A stretch of DNA of 64,000 bases. It comes from Owenia fusiformis. Taxonomy: Eukaryota; Annelida; Polychaeta; Sabellida; Oweniidae. Position numbers and translations under genes: made by a program. This document shows positions 22,401-33,705 of this stretch, one piece after another. Positions within the stretch are counted from its first letter, which is position 1; each line of letters begins with the position of its first letter. The notes beneath the pieces were generated by a model. The model saw only the letters and a program-made list of their open reading frames with translations. It ran no database searches and had not been told where the DNA came from. The DNA lies in the NCBI GenBank assembly GCA_903813345.2, contig CAIIXF020000011.1, positions 27,148,166-27,212,165 of the forward strand. Direction: 5' to 3'.

Positions 22401-24073
22401 TTTTATCATATTGTTTCAGCAAAATAAATATTATTAAGGTAAGTTATACTATATTTTTTAAGTTTAAGTTGTATAAGCTTGATTTATTGGGTTAAACTTG
22501 GAGAAAATTCCGTTTGACCTAAAATAATTTACTTTCTATTTTTTTCATTCGACAATTTTATTTCTGATATGTTTTCGCCAATTAGGGACGTTTTTCATAT
22601 AAAATAACATTTGTTTGCAACCTATGGTGAGTAATGCGTCCAAAGAACGCACCAACAATTTTTTTCTGCGTCCTTGACTATTTATTTACGTCCTCATAAT
22701 GGGAGGACGGCGTTGTTAAAAACCCAGAATATTGATTTTAAGTGAAATAAATATATGTGCTGCTATGATTGAAAATAGGTGAATGGCCTTTTGCCCTATT
22801 TAAATGAATTTTGAAAACCTTTCGTCCTCCACTTTTCCACATACAACAGAAAACACATACGTTTGCGAACAAAATCAACTATTTATTGATAAACTAGAGT
22901 TTATGAGCAAAATAATTATGTATGATTTATTTAAAATCGGTGTCGTATTTTTTGTTTAACGTACACCTGAAAAGCTGAAGGTAACAAAAAAATGAGCAAA
23001 AAAGGTCGCTGTCGACAGATTCTATTTTTCAAACTATATGACGTCACAATATGGGATGCTTACTAGATTTAATTCTTTGAAATAACACTTCCATATATCT
23101 TTGTCAAGACGAAAATAAAGTATAATAGTCAAATGTTGTTTAGGTTATGAGCGTTTAAAGACGAAAAATTATCCAAAATGTAACGTGTCGACGATTTTAT
23201 TTACCAGATTTTTGGGTAAAAGAATCTTTTCTAAAAAGGAACGCGTAAGAATTGTGAAAGGAGCGTACTTGATTTGAAAACTTCATTAAAGCAGCTTTAA
23301 AATTATATATAGCTTTAATGAGAATATTCACTAATATTCCGAAGAATTAAAGTTACATTCATACGATACCCTGAAAACACAAGTGCGCCACCTTTTTGCG
23401 ACGTGACAGTATTTTTAAACAAGACAGGCCAAAATTAAATATTGATTGTGAAATAACTCATGAATGAAAACAAAGGTCACATGATGGTAATGTTTTTATC
23501 TGATTTTATAAAAATTGATAGCTAATATTACTCATTCAGATCAAAATATTGAACATCCTCTTTCATACTGTAGAATACATCATTCTCAAGAACATTGAGA
23601 CATCACAATTCTAAAATTGTCTACCTTCTACAGCATTCAAAATATGTTACATTTGATAATAAAAACCAATGTTATACATTATCTCTTGGTGCTAGTAAAT
23701 ATATTTTAAAATGGCTCACGTCGCCATGTACATCTAACAGGCATGTGTAACCTACATACCTCTGCATGTACATTTAATCGTATTCAATTTTTCAGTAATC
23801 GACTTTAACCATAAGCAGGATCAGGATTGCCTACGCTACCAAGGTCAAAGGTTGAGGAATCATGTCCTTCGTGTGGCAGGATCAAGGTCAAGGATTGACT
23901 GCGCTCGTCTTTGTAACACGATTCCCACCTGTGTTGCTTTCAATTTCAACAAGAATCGAAACATTAACAACTGTGAATTGCTGTCTCAAGATATGGATGA
24001 TTCGCCGCCATCTGATTGGGTTATTGATTCAGAGTGGAATTATCACGCTGTTCAGATGCGTATTTGGGAATAG
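19374..24073 (+). CDS. L1: secreted CTLD-EGF5-PAN mosaic lectin, CTLD1 broken
   Basis: Best in-frame model join(19374-19452, 20512-20683, 21053-21261, 21384-22001, 23796-24073): 1356 nt, 451 aa, giving signal peptide, CTLD2, five EGF repeats and PAN. The first-half exon of CTLD1 is present at 19888-20056, but its partner exon, found in L2, L3 and L4, is missing. Splicing 20056 to 20512 joins phase 2 to phase 1 and gives ATA AGA TAG, a stop after 83 codons; skipping it keeps phase 1 throughout. Extracellular by its leader. CTLD2 lacks sugar-coordinating EPN/QPD motifs; the EGF repeats carry calcium-binding and hydroxylation signatures. L2 to L4 follow in tandem. Either a functional shortened lectin or an early pseudogene. 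Confidence 0.6.
19888..20056 (+). pseudogene. L1 orphan CTLD1 first-half exon
   Basis: Acceptor TTTTCCTTAG, donor TAAG|GTAAGT. Encodes GQYQCEVGSEYNGKCYHF through STWSDAEVSCNGFTGGRLAA to the Ile-Arg end; 169 nt exactly as in L2, L3 and L4. Without its partner it cannot make a domain, and its use would cause a stop. Splice sites look intact, so inclusion would give an 83-residue product. Confidence 0.6.
20223..20302 (+). pseudogene. Duplicated 3' half of the CTLD1 first-half exon
   Basis: Repeats the last 80 nt of the preceding exon (TGCATGCAACGGATTCACAG on to ATAAG|GTAGGT). The sequence before it (20101-20220) matches L2 intron DNA (27280-27300 and 28180-28250), but the acceptor and first half of the exon are deleted. 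A relic of a tandem duplication. Confidence 0.75.
20512..20683 (+). CDS. L1 CTLD2 first-half exon
   Basis: Acceptor [24 protein letters not shown], then TWENARIACASQGAHLATIT: the standard N-terminal half of a C-type lectin domain (C-P-x-x-W, C-Y, A-x-x-x-C, GAHL). Donor GGCA|GTAAGT, phase 2. Confidence 0.75.
21053..21261 (+). CDS. L1 CTLD2 second-half exon
   Basis: [50 protein letters not shown]. Keeps the C-terminal Cys pair and W-x-T-x-S-C, but WIGL is replaced by WYGL and no EPN/EPD/QPD is present, so calcium-dependent sugar binding at site 2 is unlikely. From about 21113 to its end this exon differs from L2 at only one base. Confidence 0.75.
21384..22001 (+). CDS. L1 EGF exon, five repeats
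   Basis: 618 nt = 5 x 123 + 3, phase 1 to phase 1. The first repeat ([12 protein letters not shown]) differs from the others; repeats 2 and 3 are almost identical in DNA, a recent duplication. Each repeat has six Cys, a D/N-x-D/N-E calcium motif and the C-x-N-x4-F-x-C-x-C hydroxylation pattern. Donor CAAA|GTAAGT. A TIR element starts only a few bases later. Confidence 0.8.
22006..23407 (-). mobile_element. TIR element family M3, copy 1, with insertion
   Basis: In the L1 EGF-PAN intron. Its right end CACCTTTTTGCGACGTGACA and body match, in reverse, the copy at 39896-40776 (TIR AGACGTGTCGCAAAAAGGT). Against that copy it carries about 500 extra bp near 22217-22728. No transposase seen. Confidence 0.6.
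23796..24073 (+). CDS. L1 PAN/apple domain exon and stop
   Basis: Acceptor TTTTTCAG. YQGQRLRNHVLRVAGSRSRI, CARLCNTIPTCVAFNFNKN, NNCELLSQDMDDSPPSD, ending QMRIWE and TAG. The C-x3-C ... C-x-A-F-N-F ... N-C-x-L-L pattern is that of PAN_1/apple domains, which bind proteins or glycans. 278 nt, as in L2, L3 and L4. Confidence 0.8.
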
Positions 24074-24097
24074 TAAAAAAACACATACTTGTACACA

Positions 24098-24103
24098 AAT
24101 AAA
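24098..24103 (+). promoter_or_regulatory. Possible polyadenylation signal of L1
   Basis: AATAAA 25 bases after the L1 stop codon; a second AATAAA lies near 24270. Position is plausible only. Confidence 0.35.
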
Positions 24104-26456
24104 CTATGAGTATACTGGCTATAGGTGGTGGACGGGTGCCTTAAAACCCACACTCACTCTTATGTAAGGTAAATGGACAGTGATCCATTAAGCTTACACT
24201 GTACTATAAACGTATTTTGTACCACACTGGGTCTTATAGCTTGCCAAGTGTTATGTTATGTATATTATCTAAAATAAACTACAGTTCATTCTATTGTGTT
24301 GCTTATACGATTTGTAGATAATGTCTGTTCACATCACTGGCATATTTGCCGGAATAATAATATATGAGATTTTAAAAGCACTACTGCTAAATTCCTCACT
24401 CTCTGATTGGTCCTTATTTCCGGTCAAGGGTAATGACACGCCACGACCTGTTACACAGCAATATATATTCACAGGCTAACTCAGGTATATTATCCCCAAT
24501 GGATTTGTTGGATGGAACTACTTGATCGACCAAAACAGCTCAAATAGACCACATCAGAGTACACAATAAATGAACAAAAAAAATCTTCTGTCAATTTGAC
24601 CAAAAGATGACTAAATATGTTTATGGCAATGAATTTAACCAATTTCTGGATAGGGTTAGATGTGTAGAAAATAGAGGGGCAAGGAAAGTGCTGAAAACCA
24701 TTTTGTAACAAGTGGAATGCGAAAAAGATCAACTTTTTGACGTATTTCTGAGGTCATATCCTTGTCATTTTGACGCAAAAAAAGCTACTTAAAGGAGTGC
24801 ACGTAAACTATAAAAGACATCATAAAAATATAGGTAAATTTCATCCAAAATACTTGAGAGTTGGTGAGTTAACATAACTTTGGATGATCTTTCCAATGGT
24901 ATATCACACTAGGTACCGTCTGTTAAGGCTTTAGCTGTAGCAGGGGGGACGGGACTTATTTGACACCCTGTATATTTCCAGTTTTTTAGCAATGTCAATG
25001 ACCTATGGCGAAATTGTTTGCATCGCGTGATTCATTCATTCTGAAAGAATTGTTAATTTAAATCAAGAGTTATATAAAAACATATACTTTGTGAAAAGTG
25101 AACATTTACTACTATGGATCCCTAACTTCAAGTGCTGTTTTCTATCTGAGGCATTTTACCACTTCAGTTTGAACCAAAATTAAGGTATGTATCATATTTG
25201 ATTGAGTGTGTAAGTAACCTCAAAGATCAATTCATCATTTTCCTCAGAAATACACATTGTGCCTGTTTAAGTATCTTTACCATTTTAAATGAAATTATTA
25301 TTATCTTTTTTGCAGTTTACTAGTATATCATGTTGGTATGTCAATAGACATGTATAGCTGGGATGAGATATTACAGGATGTCCAAAAACAGGACCGTAAA
25401 AAAGTTGAATAACTCGGTCAATTTTGCATATTTCAGAATTATTTAGTTCATTTGATGTGAATTTTGATGTGAAAGTTTGATAATAGTCTACCAATTGAGT
25501 CAAAAACTACAGCTCCTTACAAAACATGGCCCAAATGTGCATCTCTCCTCTCTATGCACAATTCAATCTGGCGAACAAAGTTGTTGATGATCCTCCTACA
25601 CACATGTCTTTCTGAATGGACAAGTTTGTTCCAAGTACAATTGCTACTGGGGCTTACATCCTCCTGATGAAGTGTTACAGCATCCATTGCAATCTGAACA
25701 ATGCACTGCCTGGGTGGCAATGAGGAAACATGGAATATTCAGTCCCTTTTGGTTCGATGGTGACTGGGTACGTGCTATCACCATGAACAAGGACCAGTAA
25801 ATTCTCACCAAGTTTCGGAGGTCACTAAGCACCAGAAGGGACATCTGAAGAGATAATTAAGCAGTAGTGGTTTCAACAAGCCAATACCACCCCAACACTG
25901 CAAATGATATGCTGAAATGGTTTAGGCAATACTTTGATGGTCAGCTCATCAGTTGCAGAATGCAAACCATATGGGCAACTCATTCGCCAGATCTAAATCC
26001 CCCAAATATTTAACTTTGAGGATTTCTCAAAGCCAATGTGTATACTGACAGGCCCCTAACATTCTTAAGAGTGCAATAACTACCCCAATATTTACCATCC
26101 ACATTAATGTGTATAGGTCAGGGTCATTAACAACTTTGTTCGCGGGATTCGTTTGTGCATAGAGAGCAGAAGTGCCCACTTTGAGCATGTTTTGTAAAGT
26201 ACTGTAGTTTTTGACACAATAAACAAATTATCATCAAACTTTCACAACAAAATTCACATTGAAATAATTCTAAAATTTCAAGGCAAATTATGCAAAATTG
26301 ACCGAGTTATTCAACTTTCTTACGGTCCTGTTTTTGGACACCCTGTATGTACTATTAGCTAGCATTTGTTTGTATGACGTCAATTATGTAATACTCTAGG
26401 AATTTATTGGACTGAATTATCGGGATTCTAGTGCTTTTCAATTTATGATACAAGTA
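24104..26456. other. Intergenic between L1 and L2
   Basis: No host gene. Holds a Tc1/mariner relic (25374-26345); its right end merges into DNA shared with the L1 upstream region. Confidence 0.5.
25374..26345 (+). mobile_element. Tc1/mariner element, degenerate
   Basis: TIRs CAGGATGTCCAAAAACAGGA and its inverse, flanked by TA at 25372-25373 and 26346-26347. The inverted similarity runs inward about 200 bp. Plus-strand remnants near 25862-26020 resemble a DDE transposase: a Q-Q-x-x-x-x-P-H-T-A-N-like stretch, LKWFRQYFDGQLI, and WATHSPDLNP, the Tc1/mariner motif around the last catalytic Asp. Many stops and shifts; inactive. Confidence 0.8.
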
Positions 26457-26837
26457 TTCTCGGAAATTACCACTTAAAAAATAAATGTGTTCCTAATTCA
26501 ATGTTTTTGCACTTTTTCGAACAAAAGCCGTGTAAACAGTGTCCTTTCATAGTCTGTTCATAATGGTAAATTATTGGTATGCTATTGGTATAGTATTCGA
26601 TTCTCTAAGATGGACAGCAGACAATATAGATCAATCTTTGAAGTCATTTCCTGCGTCAGAGACATCCTAAAGTCTGCAGATATCTCACTTTTTGTGACAT
26701 CGGCGAAACTAGATAGATAAACAGAAAGAACGGAAGAAATTAGAATAGTTGTTGACTGCTCACCCTGATGTAAAACACGGTGGAATATTTTTGAAAATGA
26801 GAATTTCATTTGATATTGATATCATTAATAAGCAGAA
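26457..26837 (+). promoter_or_regulatory. Conserved 5' flank of L2
   Basis: Similar to 19006-19373 before L1, sharing TTCGATTCTCTAAGATGG, AAGTCATTTCCTGC and CTCACTTTTTGTGAC-like blocks. Likely duplicated promoter DNA; no factor sites asserted. Confidence 0.4.
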
Positions 26838-26916
26838 ATGGAGAATGTCATCGTGAAAGGTACACTTTTCATCTGCCTGACGCTGTGTACCATCATCACC
26901 CATCACTTGTCATTTG
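26838..26916 (+). CDS. L2 exon 1, signal peptide
   Basis: MENVIVKGTLFICLTLCTII, then THHLSF; donor TTTG|GTAGGT, phase 1. 79 nt, as in L1. Confidence 0.75.
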
Positions 26917-29900
26917 GTAGGTATATATAACATGTAAACTCAGTTGTTGAAATCATTTGCGACAACAACAACAATAACAACAGCGACAAAAACAATATAA
27001 TTTGGTAGTCTTGAAAGAAACACATGTCGTTAACAATTTAGTATATTGAATATTGAATAAAATTGAAGGGAAAGAATCGTAGGACGACAAATTAAGTGAA
27101 ATGCGAATTCTCCAAAAGACCTTTAGATAAAACTTAATTTCAGTCATTTAAACAAAACAATATTAAGTCTAAGCTTATTGAAAAGCTACATGTATCAGAT
27201 TACAAGAGGTTCTTGTATGAGAACCTTTACAAGATATTCCATATTTCATGAGTTTTGATAATGCTTGGAAGAATGGAAACTCGTGCACAGGTACGAATAC
27301 AAATACACGTAGAATGAAAGTTGGGACATTTAGCGTAACATTATGGCGTCAAAATACCGAAACAAAACAATGGGCAGTATATGGCGCAAATAGACTTATA
27401 ACGTCAAAAACGACAAGCGTTACATTTTGTCAAGTTTACTGAACCTAAAAATAAAATGCTTTATCCTTATTCAATTCTGATAAAATTCACATTGTAACAA
27501 GATCTCGAGGACGATATTTCTAAAATGTTTTTGATTTTTGAGAAACGGTCAGGAAATTACTTGAAGCGTTTAGTAAAAATTAATATGCATGGAATTTGAG
27601 GTAAAAATTGATGCGTTACATTTTATCAAGTCTCGTAAATCAGCTCTTATTCTAATGTTATTTGTAATTTTTTTAATTGGATAGTATTTTGTACATTTCG
27701 CAAGGACAATATTGAGGAATTTTTTTTTTTCAAATCTGACCTCAATGAGAAGATCAGATAGAGGTTAACTTCTCGCTCACCCCCTTCGCCTTCAAAACAA
27801 TTTTGACAATTTTGAAAGCGTCCCTATAAGAAAATTCGGATCATGATCGTTACGCAGTCATGACGTCATGAATGCAAATGGTCAAATGAACAATATGTAA
27901 AATTTTAGTGGCGTTCTGGTCATTTTTCCAAAAGTAATCCCAATTTAAACGAACATTGCAAGGGTAAAGTGTTACGTCTTACAACGTATTTTGCGGTGTT
28001 GATATATTTAACCTTAAACATATGGTAGATCGCATCAACATTTTCTAGGAAAAATAGTATCTGTCACTAAAATGTGCATAGCGAATACTTTAAAATGATA
28101 TATGGAACACATGGTTAGCTTTTTAGCCCGTATTTCTCGAATTGTCCCCAGGTCCATGCACGTCATAAAAGGCATTTTTTCTCATTAGCCTCTGAAGTGT
28201 GCCATTTTTCATTTCTTCGTAATAAAATTGAGGATAAAGTTAACTAAAACGTTTGATCGTGTTCCTTAGGCCAATACCAGTGCGAGTTGGGAAGTGAATA
28301 TAATGGCAAATGCTACCACTTTCATGTAACGTTATCCACATGGTCAGAAGCTGAAGTTTCATGCAACGGATTCACAGGTGGTCGTTTAGCAGCAGTTCAT
28401 TCACAGGGAATCTTTGACTTTGTTAAAGACACGATAAGGTAGGTGGTACAAAGAAACCAGTCATTAATATAACAAAATGTCACCATCTAGTTGCTCACAT
28501 TAACATTTTGAGTTCAATCTTATTTGAATTTCTTAGAACTTGAATGATTTTAACAAATGGTAATTTGACGCAATCTGAAAATGACCTTTTTACCTTGAGA
28601 AAGTCAGTGAAGGTCGTCTTAAATCTATAATCCGATTTGAATTTCTGAGATCTTGTAGATGGTTTGCAAAAAAGAATCGACTAATCGACTAATGAGACGC
28701 TCATTGAAGGTCAAATCTCAAATCCAAAGTCAAATGTGAAATTCTGAGAATTTGTAGATGATTTTGAAAAAAATGGTAAAAATGAAGCAATTTGGAAAAA
28801 GACCTTTTTGACATTTTTTACCTTGGGGGTCTAAGAACCTGGAGAAGACTTTAAAAACAAATTGGAGTTAGTCTAAACAGTATTTGTTAAATGTTTGGTA
28901 GTTTTTAGAGTTTGTAACAGACGCCAACCACCAACCGCCGTCACAAAAAAACGGAGACCATAACAAATTGTCAACACCACAATATGCCACCACTTTTGTT
29001 GATGACATAAAAATTGCACTCAGTTTTAGTTAGAAGAAATGCTGACCAGAATGTTGACCATGGAACTGGTCGCACACAATGATCTAAGTATAACTACTCC
29101 CACCCCCAAGCCAATATTGAGAAGCCAGTACTGTATCACAATGTTTATTAATCAAAAATATTGGATTTTAGCCCATCTGCTGACTATTGGATTGGCCTGA
29201 AGAAGAAGAGTAGTGATTTAGATTGGGTGACTGGGGAGGCCTATTCCTACTCCAATTGGTTTTCTGGAGAACCAGACCAAACAGGAGATTGTGTTTTCAG
29301 TAGGGATTGGAACAGGATACTCTGGAGAGACGGGGATTGTTCTCAGTCGAGAGAATATCTCTGTGAAAAAGAGGGTAAGTGTTTGATAACCTAGTATAAA
29401 GGTTGTGAAAAGTTTTAATATTTAATATGGATGATATACATAACATGACAGTATATGACATTGGCAATTTGTGATAATTTGAATTATATCTATTGATTAT
29501 TCAGAGCCTTCAATATTGTCCAAATTCATCAATAGGCCAGACAAAAAATGAAAAATGTAAGCCTCGGTTTTTGAATAGTATGAAAAACAACGATACCTGT
29601 CATGATCAACCAACAATAGGTTTAAATTGCGAGTACCAGGCTAGCTTGCACACAAGCATCATGTAATCCTCGTGTAAAGTTTGAGAATATGCCTTTATCA
29701 TTCATTTACAATTTGTCATGACTTTAAAAGCGAGATTTCTAAAAAAAATCATCAGCTTTTCATGATTCGAATTTCCCGCCATTTTTCAAACAAAAGTTGA
29801 AAATGTTTAGTCATCAAATTTTCCACTGTACAGGTCACCTTTTTATAACCAATGTGCCACAATTTTTTAGTATATAAAAATATTTTGCAACCTAAGTGAC

Positions 29901-32399
29901 CTCAGCGTGACATCACTCAGTTGGCAAAACTTTTTTAAAATAATTTAAAAAAATTCATGACAATCTTTTCTAAATATGCTAAACTTCAAAAATAAACTAA
30001 CGTTGATTGTCTAAATAGGTTAAAGGGGAGAATATATAATCGATTAAATATTATTGTACCATTGGTTTCTATGATAACTAAAATTTGGAAATGCATTTTT
30101 TCTGAACGGTTTTCATGCATGGCTGAGATCATTTCTTGCTTATTTACCAATTTTCTTATTCTTTCGTCAAAAGGCACGTGAGGATGAATGCGATATATTT
30201 TATGTGATTTATCGCTGATGAAAAGACACGTGCGACCTCTAAACGTTAGTTTTAAATAAATTCACGATTTTTCGAACAAAAGTCATTCAAAAACCATTTT
30301 TTGAAATTATAAAAAAAAACGTTTCACATATCACACTTTGATAACATAGGGTAAGAATAAAATATAAGACAGAGTGGTTTAAACTTTATATGGGGACTTT
30401 ATATGGACCCCAAAGGTATAAACGTACTAACCTACATTCAGATTGAGAGGACTGGAATAGATACCGAAATATTCATAATATTTCTAAACACGCGCAATTA
30501 TCAATGAATGTTGTTTATAATCACAGAAATTGGAGGATCGTGTCCCACCAATTGGCACAGCTATCAATCTAGCTGTTACAAACCCAGTGGAGCTGCAACT
30601 GCAACATGGGAGAATGCAAGAATTGCCTGTGCTAGTCAGGGTGCCCATTTAGTAACTATAACATCAAATGGCGAAAATACCAACGTGGCATCGTGGCAGT
30701 AAGTTCTCAAACTCCCCCTGTAGTTCATGTCAGTTCATCACCTCTAAAAACCAATATTATTTTGTTAGATGTCGTTATTTGTTCATCATTCAATTATCTG
30801 TTCATCAATGCAAGTGTATTTGTGTTCTCTATTATCAGTACAATCTTAAATGATAAAATATTTTTTCAATTTACATAGGGAATTTAACAGTATCATATTC
30901 GTTTTTTTCAATTCTCAATTTCAATTCAATTCAATTCACTTTATTTCACTTCACTTGATATATTCGTTATATCACAGTCGTTATATCGCAGGTCATCAAC
31001 GCATTGGTACGGTTTAAAACGTGGCTTGTATTTTTGGAATGGCAGAGCTTCTTTCGCAGACTGGCTGAAATGGAAAACTGTCCCGTCGTCAAACTTATTA
31101 ATGTCCCAAAGTTGTGTGCTTGCTGATGTATCAAATCTAGGTCTTTGGAAAACTGGTTCATGTAGCAACACACATGGGTTCCTTTGTGAATCTCAATTGG
31201 GTAAGATTTGGTCGAATAAGTGCAATGAAATTTCAACTTATGACATCAACTATTCAGAAATAAAAATGCAAGAGTGCAAAATTCATTTCTCATGTTTTAG
31301 TTGACAGCAATGAATGCGCACAGGGAACGCATAATTGTCACCAACAGGCAACTTGCATAAATACAGACGGAAGTTTTGACTGCAGTTGCAATCCAGGATA
31401 CTCCGGAGACGGTGTGACTTGTGCGGATGACGATGAATGCTCTTTGAACACACATAATTGTGGCATTAACGCTGTGTGTAGCAACATCCCAGGATCATTC
31501 TCTTGTAACTGTATGTGATCCAGGATACTCCGGAGACGGTGTTACCTGTACTGATGACGATGAATGTACTCTGAACACACATAACTGTGACATAAATGCT
31601 GTGTGCAGCAACACTCAGGGATCATTCTCGTGTAATTGCAATCCAGGATACTCCGGAGACGGTATAATTTGTACAGATGACGATGAATGTACTCTTAGCA
31701 CACATAACTGCGACATTAGCGCTGTATGTAGCAACATCCCGGGATCATTCTCGTGTAATTGCAACTTTGGCTACACTGGAGATGGTACACAGTGCCAATG
31801 TAAGGACATTTACAATATGCTAGGCCCAAGTAGGCCCTTTTTAAATGTTAATGGACCGAAATATTGAACATTCTCTTTATAATGCTGATTCCATGGTTCT
31901 TATGAACATAATCTCTTTATATATGTCCAGTAGTAAATTGTGACAACACAATTCTAAAATTGTTTTTACAGCATGCAAAATATGTAACAAAAAATAATAT
32001 CGTATGAAACTATTTGTTCCTAAATATATTTCAGAAAGGCTGGCGTCACCCTGTACACCTAACAGGCATGTGTAGCCTACGTACCCCTGCATGCACATAT
32101 AATCGTGTCCATTTTTTTCAGTAATCGACTATAACCGTAAGCAGGGATACAATTGTCAACGCTACCAAGGTCAAAGGTTGACGAATCATATCCTTCGTGT
32201 GGCAGAATCAAGGTCAAGGATTGACTGCGCTCGTCTTTGTAACACGATCCCCGCCTGCATTGCTTTCAATTTTAACAAGAATGGAATCATCAACAATTGT
32301 GAATTGTTGACTCAAGATATGGATGATTCGCCGCCATCTGATAGGGTTATTGATTCTGAATGGAATTATTACGCTGTTCAGATGCGTATTTGGGAATAG
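26838..32399 (+). CDS. L2: CTLD1-CTLD2-EGF4-PAN lectin with a frameshift in the EGF array
   Basis: Exons 26838-26916, 28270-28438, 29172-29374, 30527-30698, 30992-31200, 31301-31799, 32122-32399. All junction phases agree with L3 and L4 except the EGF exon: 499 nt instead of 495, because of 4 extra bases near 31510-31515, so the frame stops at TGA 31516-31518. Predicted product 349 aa: signal peptide, both CTLDs, one complete EGF and half of a second; the last two EGFs and PAN are lost. CTLD1 keeps WIGL, an EPD triplet (EPN position) and W-R-D, so calcium-dependent sugar binding is possible. Either a shortened secreted lectin or a young pseudogene; an assembly or sequencing error would also explain it. 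Introns hold an M2 element (27321-28151); the others show no gene. Confidence 0.65.
27321..28151. mobile_element. TIR element family M2, copy B
   Basis: In L2 intron 1. Same body as 11031-11786. The related L1 DNA at 20120-20140 runs ACGAATACAAAGGCATTT without it, an empty site that places the insertion between ACGAATACAAA and AAAGGCATTT. Confidence 0.65.
28270..28438 (+). CDS. L2 CTLD1 first-half exon
   Basis: Acceptor TTCCTTAG. GQYQCELGSEYNGKCYHF, then STWSEAEVSCNGFTGGRLAA; donor TAAG|GTAGGT, phase 2. Confidence 0.8.
29172..29374 (+). CDS. L2 CTLD1 second-half exon
   Basis: Acceptor [30 protein letters not shown], then SGEPDQTGDCVF, LWRDGDC, EYLCEKEG. EPD plus W-R-D forms the classic site-2 region, with Asp in place of Asn. 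Donor GAGG|GTAAGT, phase 1. Confidence 0.85.
30527..30698 (+). CDS. L2 CTLD2 first-half exon
   Basis: [20 protein letters not shown], then [20 protein letters not shown]; donor GGCA|GTAAGT. The same 172 nt as L1. Confidence 0.8.
30992..31200 (+). CDS. L2 CTLD2 second-half exon
   Basis: SSTHWYGLKRGLYFWNGRAS, ending [10 protein letters not shown]. No EPN/QPD motif. Its last 145 nt or so are almost identical to L1 while the first 60 differ at about ten positions, a sign of gene conversion. Confidence 0.8.
31301..31799 (+). CDS. L2 EGF exon, four repeats, frameshifted in repeat 2
   Basis: Repeat 1 ([13 protein letters not shown]) is intact. In repeat 2, where the paralogues read TGTAATTGCAATCCAGG, this copy reads TGTAACTGTATGTGATCCAGG with 4 extra bases, giving Cys-Met-stop. 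Repeats 3 and 4 stay open in the shifted frame, showing little decay since. Donor CAAT|GTAAGG. Confidence 0.75.
32122..32399 (+). CDS. L2 PAN/apple exon, intact but out of frame with the upstream EGF
   Basis: IIDYNRKQGYNCQRYQGQRL, then CARLCNTIPACIAFNFNKNG, NNCELLTQDMDDSPPSD, QMRIWE, TAG. No stop or indel inside, suggesting the lesion upstream is recent or that some transcript still uses it. Confidence 0.7.
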
Positions 32400-32479
32400 A
32401 ATACTGTACAACATTGAGTTACAGTACTCTTAAGCATAGTATTCGTCACAACGAAATCTATCTACTATCTACGATAATT

Positions 32480-33130
32480 CAATTCAATTTATTCGATACA
32501 AAAGTCCATCATACAACATGTTATATATAACAGGAAAAAGACCCCAGGGGGCGTATATATTCCATAAGTCATTATTATTAATGATAATGTTTTAGTCGTA
32601 GATCAAAAGCTAAATAAATCAAAATGAAAAAAAAGTGGAAGCATAAATTATCAAAGATTATTTTTTATCTGTGTTTCGGATTCTTTAATGTATATGCTTT
32701 GCCTTTTTAAAGTCTATAGCCAGTGAGTTGTATCGGATTGCTCTTCTAACTGATTTTCGACTAGTTTCAGCTCTAAACCTTTTGAGTTTTGATTGTTAAA
32801 TTGCATTTGTATCTGGTATCATGGGTGTGTATGTCTCTCCTCTCCTGAAGAAAGTGTTTGAAATTACGAAATGAGAAGTCTGCAGATTCTGTTACAGTTT
32901 TCTGCACAAAAGCGAGCGTCTGAAATATATCAATGTCAAAAATATTAATATTTTGATTTTTTGAAGATGGGACTTGAATGAGCAGTTCTTCAGAATTTGT
33001 CATTATTCTCAAAAAATTCTTTTGCAAAATAAATAGTCTGTTTAGATGATGATTTTTTTGTATTGTCCCACAAAAATATTCCCATAACTAATACATGAGT
33101 ATTCTAAAGAATAATAAGAAGTCAACAAGC
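32480..33130 (-). mobile_element. LINE 3' relic
   Basis: The minus strand at 33027-32773 reads QKNFLRIMTNSEELLIQVPS, then IFQTLAFVQKTV, RDIHTHDTRYKCNL: the region after the reverse transcriptase of CR1/Jockey-type LINEs (I-R-I-x-x-x ... H-x-x-x-T-R). A frameshift follows and no catalytic motif remains. Confidence 0.5.
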
Positions 33131-33705
33131 CATGCAATATTAATTTGTGTGTAGTTTTAGTCTAACTGGATTTGAACATTAGGTACAACGTATATTTGTA
33201 TGAGCAGCCCATGTTCACTTAGAGTCTGTGGTTACTCCTAGAAAATGACTATTATTAACCTTTTCTATTGATTATTTAAAATTACTTCAAGGTTGTCAAT
33301 TTTGTTGATTCTTTTCTTTGTCAAAAATTATAAATTTTATTTTTCTACATTGAGTGTTAATCCATTAGAATAATTTATATCATGGAACATTTGACAACGA
33401 TTATAATATGAGCAATGAGTTACGTGTAAAACAAATATTTGGTGAAAGTACAACCGAAATTCAGTTAAAAACAGCAGACATAATTCTGGCTATGCAAATC
33501 AAAAGAAATTCGTTGTTGGTGTGACAACTCTATCTTGGTCCTGAGCTGTCAACATTGGGGAAGATGGCATCGGTCACTATAGAGGTTTCATCTTAACTTG
33601 GGATATATATTTCTTCACTATTTCAAATATGTGTGTTTTTATTCATTATTTCAATTTGTAACTTTATAATTGTAACTCTCTAGTGATTAGAGGTAAATAA
33701 ATATA

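Noticed and set aside
26953-27147. Open frame ending in a Cys-rich run (minus strand)
   Set aside because: The Cys run is the complement of an ACA microsatellite near 26960-26990.
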